DNA of 64,000 nt from Pascua guehoae (Eukaryota; Basidiomycota; Tremellomycetes; Trichosporonales; Trichosporonaceae): assembly GCA_001600415.1 (NCBI GenBank), contig BCJX01000007.1:496999-560998 (forward strand). The letters are read 5' to 3'. A model generated the notes under the pieces. That model was not told where the DNA came from. It was given only the letters and a program-made list of their open reading frames with translations, and searched no databases. Shown in pieces: positions 20,918 to 31,669 of this stretch (position 1 is its first letter; each line of letters starts with the position of its first letter). The translations under genes and the position numbers were made by a program.

Positions 20918-21661
20918 ATGGCCTTTTCGGACGAGACAAAGGACCGCGTCAACGCCGCTATTGGGTGCGTCTAGACTGCCGGGGTGTAGACTGACGCCGC
21001 AGTGTCGCCAAGGTGGGCTTTAGAACTGGGGAGGCGGGCAGCTAGAATGTCGACTGGCAGGATCGCTGCCATCACCTCCCCTCTGCATCACGCGCGGGCG
21101 ATGTAGAGCGCATTCACGCTCGCTCGCGCTCGCTCGTTGACGCCGCTCACACCCAGACCGTCATCACGATTGGCTGGATCCCGATGATTATCTGGATCGG
21201 GTACCGTAACTCGAACCCCCAGCCGTCGCTCATCAAGTGCGTTGTCCTGCTCCGCTTTGCCGTGCTTCGTTGTCGCTGTGATCCACTGCTCGCAGTGATG
21301 CTGTGTCTCCTCCCTGCGTGTCTCCTCCATGCGTGTCTCCTCCCTGCGTGTCTCCTCCCTGCGTGTCTCCTCCCTGCGTGTCTTTCTCTTCCTTGTGGCT
21401 GCCGGTGTCTCTTCACCGGGTCTCGCATCCTTTCCTCGGGCATCCTCTGCCCTTCCCGCGTCTCTTCCTGTCTTTGCCCATCTTGTCGACCGTCCCTCCC
21501 CCTCAACCTATTCCTCCCTTATTGCCTCCACCCCCCTACTCTCTCTCTCTCTTTGACTTCTCTTCCTCTCCCAACTTTCCTTTTCCGGCTTCCTCCTTGC
21601 CACTGCGTCGTGTCCTCCCTCGATCACCACTAACTCCAGGCTCATTACGCCGCTTGCCTAA
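20918..21661 (+). CDS. TOM7: Mitochondrial import receptor subunit Tom7
   Basis: Small tail-anchored subunit that modulates assembly of the outer-membrane TOM complex. Four exons join in phase: 20918-20964, 21003-21012 (10 nt), 21157-21236 and 21640-21661, giving 53 aa. The product starts MAFSDETKDRVNAAIGVAK, then has the Tom7 membrane signature TIGWIPMIIWIGY and ends SNPQPSLI-KLITPLA. This aligns with fungal Tom7 (GWIP, LYLG, ...PLP end). Each junction has good signals (GTGCGT/GCAG, GTGGGC/CCAG, GTGCGT/CCAG). The microexon and the 403-nt last intron explain why no long open frame marks the gene. The start is preceded by an A-rich leader. The third exon's acceptor is chosen to restore the signature. 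Confidence 0.88.
21302..21385. repeat. 15-nt tandem repeat inside TOM7 intron 3
   Basis: About 5.5 copies of TGCGTGTCTCCTCCC, pyrimidine-rich on the sense strand, followed by a longer C/T-rich tract to about 21600. It expands the last intron of TOM7 to 403 nt. Confidence 0.85.
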
Positions 21662-21780
21662 GCCGGACGTGTAGTAGGTGGGTGACGAGTTCGTCGTGCG
21701 TGCTGACCCGCCAGTAGTAGCCCCTCTCATGCACACATAGACCCACATAGTGCCTATCACTACAAGCTACAAGCCACAAG

Positions 21781-22571
21781 CTACAGGGTGATGCGGTCCA
21801 CGCTTACATTCTTTTGGCAGAAGACAATCTCGACATCGTCGGCGTCCGAGTCGCTGTCACTGTCGCCTCCACTGCCGTCATCGACGTCCATCTCGCCGAC
21901 ATCCATCTCGCCCTGGGTGTTAGCTGGGTACATTCGGCAGCGCTCGCGCGGACACTCACCTCGGCCCTCGACGGTGGGCGCCCGGATTCGGCGGCAGTGG
22001 GCGATACTGGGATGGTGCTCACCCAAGTGGCTACAGCACCCATTGGTGTCACTCCCGCCCAGTCCCCACTGATGCGCCGAGGCGTAACGACACGACGGTC
22101 TGCTTCCTCGCAACGGCGCGGAGCTACAATAGCCGACATGGCAATGCCCGCCACGTGCGACATTGGGCGCTTGCGCTTGCCGCCTGTGCGCTGCTCGAGC
22201 ATGTCGGCAAGTGTGAGCGGTCGGGGGGGAGTGTGTGCGTCTGGAGTGCCCATTGTGGAGCCGGCAGGCGCGTTGGAGCGGGGAGCGGAGTCTGGGCCCG
22301 TAGTAGAGTGGGCGTTGGGGTCGCCGTTTGTGAACGAGCCGAAAGCGCAGCTGCATTCGGGACCGTGTGGTCGGACAGGGGTGCACGGTGTCGGCGGCCC
22401 GCTGGCGAGTGGCGACAGCGACAGATAGGACGGGCAGGGCATGAGCGACGGCATCGGGGCGGGTGTCCACGGGTACCGAGCGGGCCCATCTGTCACGGGC
22501 GTGGACGCGGTGGATTCGGCTGGCGAAGCGGTTGCGCCGCTCGGGCCGGCGGCGACGGTCCAAGCTGACAT
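21781..22571 (-). CDS. Hypothetical nuclear-looking protein with acidic tail (247 aa)
   Basis: Not assigned to a family. Minus-strand exons 21960-22571 and 21781-21912 join in phase over a 47-nt intron (GTGAGT, branch GCTAAC, CCCAG). The N-terminal half is Pro/Ser/Thr-rich with several Cys. A short conserved-looking motif LTLADMLEQR is followed directly by a basic GGKRKRP that would serve as nuclear localisation signal. The second exon encodes GEMDVGEMDVDDGSGG followed by an acidic DSDSDSDADD tail and VEIVFCQKN. The combination suggests a small nuclear regulator; this is inference. In-frame upstream ATGs up to 22739 exist but would add only low-complexity Ser/Pro sequence, so I start at 22571. 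Confidence 0.65.
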
Positions 22572-24928
22572 GTGCGGAGGTGTTGGTGGCGAGGGGGGTG
22601 CGCTGCAAGCAAAGACGAAAGCAAGAGTCGAGGGAGAAGGAGGACAATGGCAGCAAGTAAGTAGAGGTGTATGGAGGGAAGACGAGGATGAGTGGGCGAG
22701 TGTCGCACACAATTTCAAGCAGAGGGGTGCATGGTGCACCTTCCTCCAAAGGAGGCAACTGATCCACGGATCAACGGGCCCAAAGCGTCAAATGGTGGGG
22801 CGTACGGGAGGCGCTAGTGCATGCGCCACTCACAGCGCATGCGGCGCAGTGCGTGCTGAATGGCATGGTTGCACGGCGCCAAGCATGCGGATGCGGCGAG
22901 GGCGAGGGCGAGCGAGGGGGCGGGTGCGAAGTGTGCTCGTGCAAGCGTCCGTCCTTTAAAGGAAGAGAAGCAGAAGCAAAATGCCAGTCAAGGACGCACA
23001 CAGCGTGTGCGGCAGTGGGGAGTGTGGAGGCATGTGCGCCGCAAGCGGTTGGCGTTTGGTGCCGCTGGCCACGCCGCATGCGTGTGTGGTGATTCACCTT
23101 GGTGTATCGCTTGCGGAAGAGGTGCGAGGCTAGAATACAGGCATATATGCATGCATGCGCCTGAGGACGCAGGTACGTAGAGCTACTACATGCATAGATG
23201 CACCAGATACGATGGGAAGGGTGCTATGCTTTAGTTGTCGCAACAATAGACGGATCCAGTCGCAAGTGGCCATGTGGCTCGGCGGCAACATCCTCCTCGT
23301 TAAGACTGGAAGCTGGACAGCTACAGTCATGCTGTGTCAGTCCTATGTACGCCCCGTGCCAACCAGAGGCCAGAGGGACCCTTTTGAGCTTTAGTTGTCG
23401 GTCAGCTATCAGGTTAATGCTGTCTCTCATTCAGGACCAGAACGGTGCTGAAATCGGGAAGTTCAATGTTCACTCCTCGGTCTGCTCCTCACGGCCGCTC
23501 TCAATCCGGCCACCTCGTCCTAGTCACTCCAGCCCGTGGTTCCGCGCTCAACACTTTAGCTGTCTTGGGAATGTACACCGACGACGTCTCATAGAGTCTG
23601 ACAACAGCTACAGTCAATGACACTGCACGCAGGCAACCTGCGCTCGGACGCACCGTGGACATTTGCTTGTCCACGGTGCAACGCGCCACCGCATGCGTCT
23701 GCGCCGCATTGGGGTGGCGGGCCATATGCGTCGTCCAGGTCTGTCCGACATCCCTTCAACATAGTAGCATGGACGCATACGGAGATGAGCTCCGGAGTGA
23801 GATGGTAGCAGACCTGTTGGGATGTTGGCTGCTTCGGCCGAGTGTGATTCACATGCGGTGCGGTGTACAGTTCCGAGCGGCCTGGGCGCTCTTGGCTCCT
23901 GGCCGGCTGTTGGCTCGCCAGCTTCGCCAGATCGCGGGGTTGAGAAGGACACGTGGTTCATATGCGGTGGTATTGTACACGTGTATGGTGGCATGGTGGG
24001 ACGTGCAAAGCGTTCAAGAGTAGGATGAATATGGATATATGGTCGAGTAGCGACTGTAAACGTTGGCAGACCGCGGGGTACAACAGTAAGTGGCGGCGCG
24101 TAAACTTGGAAGGAAGAGGATGGCAGTTGAAACCAGTACGTAGTGTCACGTCCACGTGTTCCGCATGGAACCTCCGCAAAGGAGTGCCTCGGAACCGTTG
24201 CAATCGAATGCAATCCCCAGGGAGATGCAGTATGAGTGCTGCTAAAGTCTGCATGAGTGCAGGCGAGGATTGTCATGCCATTCATATTCGGTTGGGGATC
24301 TGCGGCCGATCACGCGATCACTTGGTGGCGGCATGTGGCACATTGCACGGCCATAACTCTATCATCATCCCACATGGAATGTCGTTCAAAAATGCCATGG
24401 CCCCGATCTCGGGGCCGTCCGCACCGCCTCCATTATCGCCTCCAATATCATTTCCAGATCTCCAAGTCGCGGAACCACCAGGGAGCATAGCAACGAAACA
24501 AGTTGCCCCGCCCCCGTACCAGTTCCATTCCTTCAGGTCACCAGAAGGGCACAAAGAGGGGACGACTTCAAGGAGAGCTGCAGGCCATGAATGACGCGAC
24601 GAGGGTCACAGTCATAGCAGTGGCGATTCACTTCCTTGCTCTCCGCTCTCTCGGTGAAGGCAGGGCTGTCCCGCAGCTTGCCGGACGCCAGCGCGTTATC
24701 GACGATGCCGTCCTCCGCGTGGGTCAATGTGGCTGTGGCCCCGACCGGTAGCCAAAGGCGACCACCGCAGGAATGTCCAATATCACTACGCCAGATCCTC
24801 AGTCTTCCCAGTTGAGCTTTCCGAACTGACTCTTCCTCGGTTTATACTCTTTATTAACCGGCTCCTACATCCTCCTTGCCATCTCCCACATCTTAGTTCG
24901 CCCTTCAGTAACCCTCCTACCACCGACA
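22572..24928. other. 2.4-kb intergenic region without recognised gene
   Basis: Frames up to 223 codons exist on the minus strand (23614-24285), but composition and overlap with open frames on the other strand do not support them. A perfect 12-bp-stem palindrome sits at 23650-23679. The end (24839-24860) has an AT-rich TATA-like patch before the next gene. Confidence 0.5.
23650..23679. repeat. Perfect 12-bp hairpin palindrome
   Basis: GCACCGTGGACA and TGTCCACGGTGC are exact reverse complements separated by TTTGCT. It is not followed by a T run that would mark a Pol III terminator. Possible transcription factor dyad or foldback relic. Confidence 0.8.
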
Positions 24929-26395
24929 ATGTCGACCTTTCCAGTCATCGATCACACGGCCTTCCCCCACATCATCGATACGATCCTCGCGTGCGCCGAC
25001 CGCGGCGTCCTCCTGGCCTTCCGAGGGACGGCGCGTGCGTTCCAGGAGAGAATCGACAAGGCGTGTCTTGGCCACCTTGTCCTCTCGGGGAGTCCGGTAG
25101 CCTGGAACGCCCCAGATTCGAGCCACCTTCACATGGGGCTGGAAACCAGGACACCGACCAAGTACCATGACGGTCTGTACGCGCTCGACTTCCTGCGTCT
25201 GGCGCTGAGGTGGACGCTCTGCTCCGATCGGTCTTCGCACTCGTACCCGTGGCTCCAACGGCTGGGCAAGTACACGCGCGTGATAGACACGCTTAATAGC
25301 TCCGTACCCGTGGTCGACCACCTCGTGCCATCAAAACACTGCCGCCGGCCGTACGCAATGTCTCTGGACGAGGACGGCAGCGAGGATGCTTACGCCGAGA
25401 GCTCTTTCACCGGCTGCCACCTCTTTGCAATGCGCTCGTCCGTGTCCAGGTTCGCAGAGTACTGGTACCACGACACCGTTCCCCTCCGCGTCGCACACGA
25501 CGCTGCTCCGGGCGCCTCCCCAACATTGCAGGGTCAGAAACTCAACACCCAGCACGGCGCGTCCACTTCATACAAGACAGTGGGCACAATCACGTGGCCG
25601 AGCTGCTTCCACCCCTTCCAGCTTGCACTCCAGCACGTCCAAGTTGTACGCCGCAGAGCGGGCATCGAGGCCACACTCCCAGCACCAATGTACATCGATT
25701 TCGTACCGCTCACAAAGACACTCGTCGTGAGACCTCTGCTAGAGGTCCCCTGCCCGCCGTCCCCAGCCACCACAAAGTGGATCATCAGCGCGCAGTGCAC
25801 CACCGATGTGGTCCGGCAGCATGAAGGTGTCATATACTGTGGCTCCGATGCAGTTCCCCAGCCGTTGCTCGAGGACGTGGTCGTCATATTCTCCCCGCCT
25901 CGACCTCAAGCAAACGTCACGATCCCCGCGCCTGACAAACGGGGCAAAGCAGTCGACACCAAGGCCCAAGTCCCCCACGATACGCACGACACCCACGCAC
26001 CAGAACCACTGCCCGTCGCCGCCCTTGCAGGCTACCTCATCTCCCTAATTCCCTTCCTTGGCGGCCCACACGGCTATCGGCCCCCGCCCATCCGTGCTGT
26101 CAACGTTACGCTCGTCGGCGTCGACCACTTGGGCCCGCTCACGCCCGGCCACTCGGGCATGCATCCCATGGCGGGACCCGTGACGGCGCCTTCGGGGTTG
26201 CGTGAGAGCATTGTCGTGGGCGACGACGCCAACGGCACCCACACCATCGCTACCTCTCTCGGACTCTACCTCGGTACCGCGTGCGGCAGTGTCGAGTTTG
26301 TGTCGCATGCTGCATATCGAAAGCGCGTGGGCCCTGAAGCATACGATTTGGAGACTGTGTTTCCGCCGGGAGTGTTCTGTCTGTATGGACTGTAG
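24929..26395 (+). CDS. F-box/BTB-like hypothetical protein (488 aa)
   Basis: Single exon. The N-terminus (FPVIDHTAFPHIIDTILACAD, then RGVLLAFRGTARAFQERID) has the hydrophobic/Leu-Arg pattern of short F-box-like motifs in lineage-expanded fungal families, where such proteins recruit substrates to SCF ligases. The remainder is a beta-rich region of unknown fold with repeated short strands (FVPLTKTLVV, TKWIISAQC, DVVVIFSPP, VNVTLVGVDHLG, IATSLGLYLGTACG). No signal peptide or membrane helix. An AT-rich patch with a TATA-like TTTATACTC lies about 90 nt upstream, and the start context is CGACAATG. High third-position GC supports coding throughout. Function not known; the F-box reading is tentative. 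Confidence 0.7.
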   Translation: MSTFPVIDHTAFPHIIDTILACADRGVLLAFRGTARAFQERIDKACLGHLVLSGSPVAWNAPDSSHLHMGLETRTPTKYHDGLYALDFLRLALRWTLCSDRSSHSYPWLQRLGKYTRVIDTLNSSVPVVDHLVPSKHCRRPYAMSLDEDGSEDAYAESSFTGCHLFAMRSSVSRFAEYWYHDTVPLRVAHDAAPGASPTLQGQKLNTQHGASTSYKTVGTITWPSCFHPFQLALQHVQVVRRRAGIEATLPAPMYIDFVPLTKTLVVRPLLEVPCPPSPATTKWIISAQCTTDVVRQHEGVIYCGSDAVPQPLLEDVVVIFSPPRPQANVTIPAPDKRGKAVDTKAQVPHDTHDTHAPEPLPVAALAGYLISLIPFLGGPHGYRPPPIRAVNVTLVGVDHLGPLTPGHSGMHPMAGPVTAPSGLRESIVVGDDANGTHTIATSLGLYLGTACGSVEFVSHAAYRKRVGPEAYDLETVFPPGVFCLYGL

Positions 26396-26738
26396 CTGCA
26401 TGCATGAGATTGCTGCTGTGCACGACTCGTAGGTAGGATGCACAGAACACAGCACATGGTACAGATTCTTGATTCTTGCTGGCCCATTCGGCCATGCTGG
26501 TCGGGTACCCCGCATTCCGTGCCTGGATTTCCCCGCGCTCGCACCCGCACTGCCTTCCGAGCCCCGGCGAGAGCGACCCGGCCAATCGCATCCTCGCTGC
26601 CCAGAGTCATGCCGCCGTTCTGACGTCTTTCCAAACCCAATCCAATCCGCGTAAACACTCCCCACATCCACCCACCACCAACTTCCTCCCCATCCAAACA
26701 TTTTCCCGCACCGACATTCCTTGCAACACACAACAACC
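26396..26738. other. Intergenic promoter region
   Basis: 343 nt between two plus-strand genes; no gene seen. The last 100 nt are CA-rich, as in other leaders here. Confidence 0.5.
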
Positions 26739-26963
26739 ATGGCGCCCAGCACGCCGATGCGCTCCTCACTCCGCGACCAGATTGCCGCCAAGCGCGCCGA
26801 GGCGCGCAACTCGCCCGTACCCCGGCGGGCAAAGGGCCAGGGCCCGGTGATTGAGGCGCTCGAGGAGCGGACTGTCCCCGCTCAGATTGCAAAGGCGGCG
26901 CGGAATGGTGAGTATGCGGCGAGGGTAGCGAGGCGGCCTTGAATTGTGAGGTCGACGGGGGCG

Positions 26964-27047
<84 letters not shown>

Positions 27048-30000
27048 GTGGATACATAGTCGTTGGGCAGCAGATTGTTCGAGGCAGCGTCAGAGTCTAC
27101 TGCGATGACTACTTCCCTCGTCACCCTTACTTCCTTCCCAGTCTTCCTTTCCTTCAATCTCGTGCTTCTTCCCCATTACCATTCTCGCTAACCCCCCAGG
27201 CAAACTCGACCTCAACGCCCTCTCCCTCCCTGCCATCCCGCCATCAGTCTACACGGACCTCCTCTGCATCCCCGCCGCGGAGCTCTCGGTTCCTCCCCCC
27301 AAGGAGGCACCGCCGAGGCGCGAACCCGTCTACGACGCGTTTGGACGCCTGCAACTCGACGACGTCGACGAGGACGACCAGTACCGCGTATTCGGCACAC
27401 CCCCGCCCAAGCCCAAGTGGACCGAGCCCGAGGAGCTCACTGTGTTCCGTGCCGCCGAGAATCGGATCAAGGAGCTCGAGGTGGAGATTGGGTTGTTTGG
27501 GGGGCTGAAGACGCTTGATGTGAGTCTGCCGGGGACCCGGGTCTGAGGCCGAGAGGGGTGTGCATTGGGCGGAGGTTCGAGGGTGCGGGCGGTCTTGGGG
27601 ACGGCGGGCGTCGGTCGGGCGTCGGTCGACGTGGCGCGAGTAGAGGGCAAAGGAGGGCACAGAGCACGGCCGCGGACGTGAAGAGAGCGCGCCCTGTGTG
27701 CTCCGGAGGGGGCGTACCTTGGTGGGTGGGCCCAAAGCCTCGGAGTGGCTTGTCGGCGCTGGTCTAGATGTTCTTCCTGATCTTGGCTCTCTGAACCACT
27801 CTACATTGGCTCTCTGGCTCATGCTCTCACTCCCACGAGCGTTCTGTGATGGCTCTTAGAAGGAGTACTCGGACTGGAAGTTCAAAGGAATTGCCCCTTA
27901 GAGCAGATCGGAGCGGCCTCGTCGCTGCACTCGGCGGCGCCTCTTGGCGTTTGTTGTGAGGCAAGGACCTTGCGGTCCCTGCTCAGCGCCCTCAAGACTT
28001 CTTCTTGGGGTTGTCCCTTCCAGCCTTTCCTGAGGGCCTACGCCGCGACTCAACGGCGTTGGAATGCTGCGTTGTTCGCAGCCGGGATCTCCTCATATGG
28101 CTCCTTCGCATTGCTCTCTGATTGCTCTCACCGTTCACTTTTTGGCACTAGAGCTGTCATCACCGGGCTGCGTGCAAACAATCCCCATGCCTTATTCCAT
28201 GCTCTGAGCGCTGGGTGACATGCACTGGCAACTCATGCTGGTGGCGCATTCTGAGACACATCCTGTCACCCATACAGGCCGTTGTCTGCAACGTCACCCC
28301 GGAAACCACTTGACTCATTACTTTCTCGTTGCTCTGCATGTGCACGGCTCGTCATTTCGACCCTGCACAGGACGCGCTTTTGCCGCTCATTTACGCCCGT
28401 GCACGCTTGTGCACTCTCACGCCAACGATCGTGCCCAGGCCAGTGCCCAGGCCCGTGCTTAAGCTTGTGCTCACACCGTCACAGCTCCGCGGAAACGAGC
28501 TCACCTCTGTCCCCGACGCACTTGCCGACCTCCTCCGGCTGACGTGGCTCGACCTCTCGTGAGTCTTCCCCCACACGGGCCACCCCCACCGACCGTGGCT
28601 GACATCAGGAACAACTCGCTGACCGCCATCCCCCCCGCGGCCCTCCTCCTCCCCGAGCTCGAATCGCTCAACCTGTCCAACAATGCAATCTCAGTCATTG
28701 ACCTGAGCTCCCCTGTCAAGCCGTCCGATGAGGGTCTGTCGTATGGCACTGGGTTCCTCATCACGGCCTTTGAGCGTGCCGCGGCGGCCCCCAAGTCTGT
28801 CCTCCCTGCGCTGCGGTCGTTGAATCTTTCCCACAACAGCCTCACTGTCTCTGCACTCTCAGGTTTGGCAGGCAAGGGCCCCCTCAAGATCCGCATCCTC
28901 AACCTGGCGAACAACAAGCTCGTCGGCGCGCTCGATGTGGACGAGTTGGGTATTAATGCCGCCCGCATGCCAGACCTGTACTCGCTTGTCGTCTCTGGCA
29001 ACCGTGGCCTGAAGAGCGTCGACGGGGACCTTGGCCCCCGTGCAGAAGTCGACAGCGAGGGGTGCGGCTGGGGGGCCGAGGTGCAAAGCGGGATTGGCGG
29101 AACTACCCCGTCTCCGCCGCGCCCGACGGCTTCGTCTGCTGCTGCGGAACCCGACTACATCCCGACTGCTGGAGACGGCCCTTCGCATGTGCCTTACCCG
29201 TCGGACACGATCACATTCTGCACGCTCCCTGCGGCGACGTTTGACTCTGAGCCCCTCCGGCTCGAAATGGATGTCTACCTCCCTCCCATGTCTGCATCCG
29301 AGGCTACCAAACCGCACCCCGTCGTCATCTGGTGGCACGGAGGCGGCCTTCTCCAGGGCAACAAGGAGAACCTGCCACCACACCTGCGCCGTCTGCCGTC
29401 TCGCACTGTCAACGGCGAGCACGCGATTGCTGTGTCGCCAAACTACCGGCTGTCGCCACAGGCTCCCATTCTTGACGTCCTGCATGACGTTGATGCCGCC
29501 ATCTCGTTTGTGCGCAACAAACTGAACGATCGCCTCGCGGCCAAGGGCCACGCGGCGCGCGTCGACCCCAACCGCATCGTCCTCTCGGGCGGCAGCGCTG
29601 GCGGCTACCTTGCGCTCATTGCCGGCCTCCCCGTGCCCAAGACGGCGACCGATGCCGACGTTGGCGGCTACCGGGGCGCGGCCGCTCAGCGTGGCAATGC
29701 CGGATGGACACCACGGGGTATCGCGCCCTTCTACCCGATCACGGACCTCGAGCACGTCTTCTGGGCGACAAAGACCGACCCCGTCCCGTGGTGGGGCTCT
29801 AGCGTTCCCGACTCGGCTGCGCGCCCCCACCTCAACCCCCGCGATGCGCCCGTCGGCACCGCGGTCTCGGGCGGCCCACGCTCCATCCTCTACCCTTACA
29901 TGCTTCAGCACGGCCTTTTCCCTGGGCTGCTGTTTATGAACCAGCGGTCACTCGGACACGGTCTCGACGGCTTCCGCCCCAACGCACACACTCTGAGCAT

Positions 30001-30235
30001 TACCACCCGCCTCGAGGCGCTCGCAAAGATGGACACGCCCCGAGCGCCCGTCTACCTCGCCTACGGCACAAAGGATGACAAGGTCCAGCCCCTCGAGGAG
30101 AGCGTCGAGCTCCTCCGGGCCACCAACGGCCAGACGGTCGTCGAGGTCATTCCCGGTGCTGACCACGCGTACGACGAAAACCCAGACGAGCAGGCGCAGG
30201 GGTTCGCTACCTGGCTCGACGGCGTGCTCTTCTAG
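26739..30235 (+). CDS. Leucine-rich repeat protein fused to alpha/beta hydrolase
   Basis: Exons 26739-26907, 27200-27519, 28485-28558 and 28609-30235 join in phase (729 aa). The N-terminal 160 residues include a basic leader and a charged segment (DEDDQYRVFG, AENRIKELEVEIG). LRRs start at the exon 2/3 junction (LKTLD-LRGNELTSVP) and continue with LRLTWLDLSNNSLTAIP, LPELESLNLSNNAIS, LRSLNLSHNSLT and IRILNLANNKL. After a linker comes an alpha/beta hydrolase of the carboxylesterase/BD-FAE-like type. It has oxyanion motif HGGG (His about 431), nucleophile GGSAGGY (Ser about 517), acidic GTKDDK (Asp about 677-678) and GADHAYDEN (His about 707). No signal peptide, so probably intracellular. Intron 2 is 965 nt and intron 1 holds an 81-nt G run. 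Whether the two parts are made as one protein rests on clean phase at three junctions and an unbroken 1.6-kb last exon. Confidence 0.85.
26966..27046. repeat. Uninterrupted 81-nt poly-G tract in an intron
   Basis: Pure G from 26966 to 27046 inside intron 1 of the LRR-hydrolase gene. Such a run could form stacked G-quadruplexes, but pure tracts of this length are also a known sign of sequencing or gap-closing error. The true length should be treated as unknown. Confidence 0.9.
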
Positions 30236-31669
30236 GTGCCGGATACTGGGGACAAAAGAAGAAGAACAAAAATTGCAGGATTTTAATCGTATGCATTCTT
30301 TAATTCACAACGGTACGTGAGCTGCTAAAGTGAGGGCAACCGGTAGAAACACAACGTTGTTATTATTATAATTTTTCGTGCTGTTCGACCTTTGCGGAGT
30401 GCTGAACTATACCCTTATTGTCGGGCTTGGAAGATAGTGCACTGGTGGTGGGTTGGAATATGATTCGGCATGGTAGTAAGATGGGAATACAAGTGCGCGC
30501 CATTGATGATGTCTGAGGACCTGTCCAGGGGGGGCTTACAGACGTGGAGAAATCGTGTCAATTGATTCTGGGTTGCAGTGGAGGTTGAAGACGGGCGAGT
30601 ACGGCGAATGCGGCGTGTGAATGAGAGAAGCATTCCGCGATATTACCATGCTCGCTGTCGCGGACGTACCTGTACAAGAGTCACAAGACATCGACCAGAG
30701 TCAAAATGCGACTGCGGAGCGTTACAAACGCAGGAACAACGGATTACAGAGCAATGCCAAGAATTAAGACGGGCCTTGAAGAGGTTGGATTCCGACGGAA
30801 ACTGCAGTGAGGGCTAAGTAGAGCGATATACGGCGTCTGGGTCTTTGGAAACAGTTGTGGAATGGAACGAACAGGTCGTGCAACCTGGAAGTTGTTGTAG
30901 AAAGCAGAGCGATGTTTAGAATTGTGGCGACCAGCACGATCTGTAAAAGATGACTGGCAATGGTTGGAAAGACGGCTTGAGCGTCATGAATTGTGTGACA
31001 ACGAACGAAGAGATTGCCACGGATGGAAGGCACACATATTGCACAGCCACACGATATCCAATGGAAACTACGCGAGTAGAGTTTGCCAGCAGCACTTGCA
31101 GGCACTGCACTGTTGACATGCTCAGTGTGCCTGCACTAGTGCAAAGCGGCGCGTCGCCCAACATTAAGGCCCACAACGCTTGTGTGAGGCTGGACCAGCT
31201 GAGGATATGGGACACACCGAGCACGCCAGTTCAAAGGCAGCGGCATTGGCATTGGCGTATCCTGCGCCACTAGCAGTGAGCAAAGTTTCAGAAATGACGG
31301 TCAGGAGTCACCCGACGATAAGGTCGACAGGACAAGGTCTGGGCTTGGTGGGACGATCGAGTCTCTGAAGCTTTGCCAACGCCCATGTCATCGACTTTCC
31401 GACGTGTTCCAATACACTTTAGGGGACCCGGCTCGATGGTGAACCACGGCGCCAGTGGGGGGAAGCTGCCACAAGGCGGGTTCAAGAACGAGGCACCGCC
31501 ACAACCACGTACGGAACCAGATGACGGTGGGTGACGGTGGGTGACGGTGGGTGACTGTATCGTGTTTCATCACACCCATTATATGACATCACGTCGCAGC
31601 AACGACCATTTCACCATCTCTTCATCTCTCATTCACCCACACGAGTGTATCATCCACGCAACACCAGAC
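30236..31669. other. 1.4-kb intergenic region
   Basis: No gene seen on either strand. An AT-rich patch around 30355-30385 follows the hydrolase stop. A 10-nt tandem repeat lies at 31521-31557. Confidence 0.5.
31521..31557. repeat. 10-nt tandem repeat (GTGACGGTGG)
   Basis: Three and a half copies of GTGACGGTGG, about 115 nt upstream of the F-box copy A start. Confidence 0.85.

Noticed and set aside
21190..21225. tRNA-like B-box complement (CTCGAACCCCCAG)
   Set aside because: It lies in a TOM7 exon and no cloverleaf can be folded around it.
23614..24285. 223-codon minus-strand frame
   Set aside because: No recognisable domain, spans a perfect palindrome, and overlaps open plus-strand frames; not enough to call.
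26266..27057. Minus-strand 263-codon frame beginning with a long poly-Pro run
   Set aside because: It is the complement of the intronic poly-G tract and of the 5' part of the LRR-hydrolase gene; the Pro run is an artefact of C codons.
27520..28484. Possible snoRNA or extra exon in the 965-nt intron of the LRR-hydrolase gene
   Set aside because: No paired C/D boxes or H/ACA signature found by eye, and exons 2 and 3 already join in phase into a proper LRR.
28859..29911. 350-codon minus-strand frame
   Set aside because: Antisense of the hydrolase domain; Arg/Val/Asp-rich composition expected of a shadow frame.
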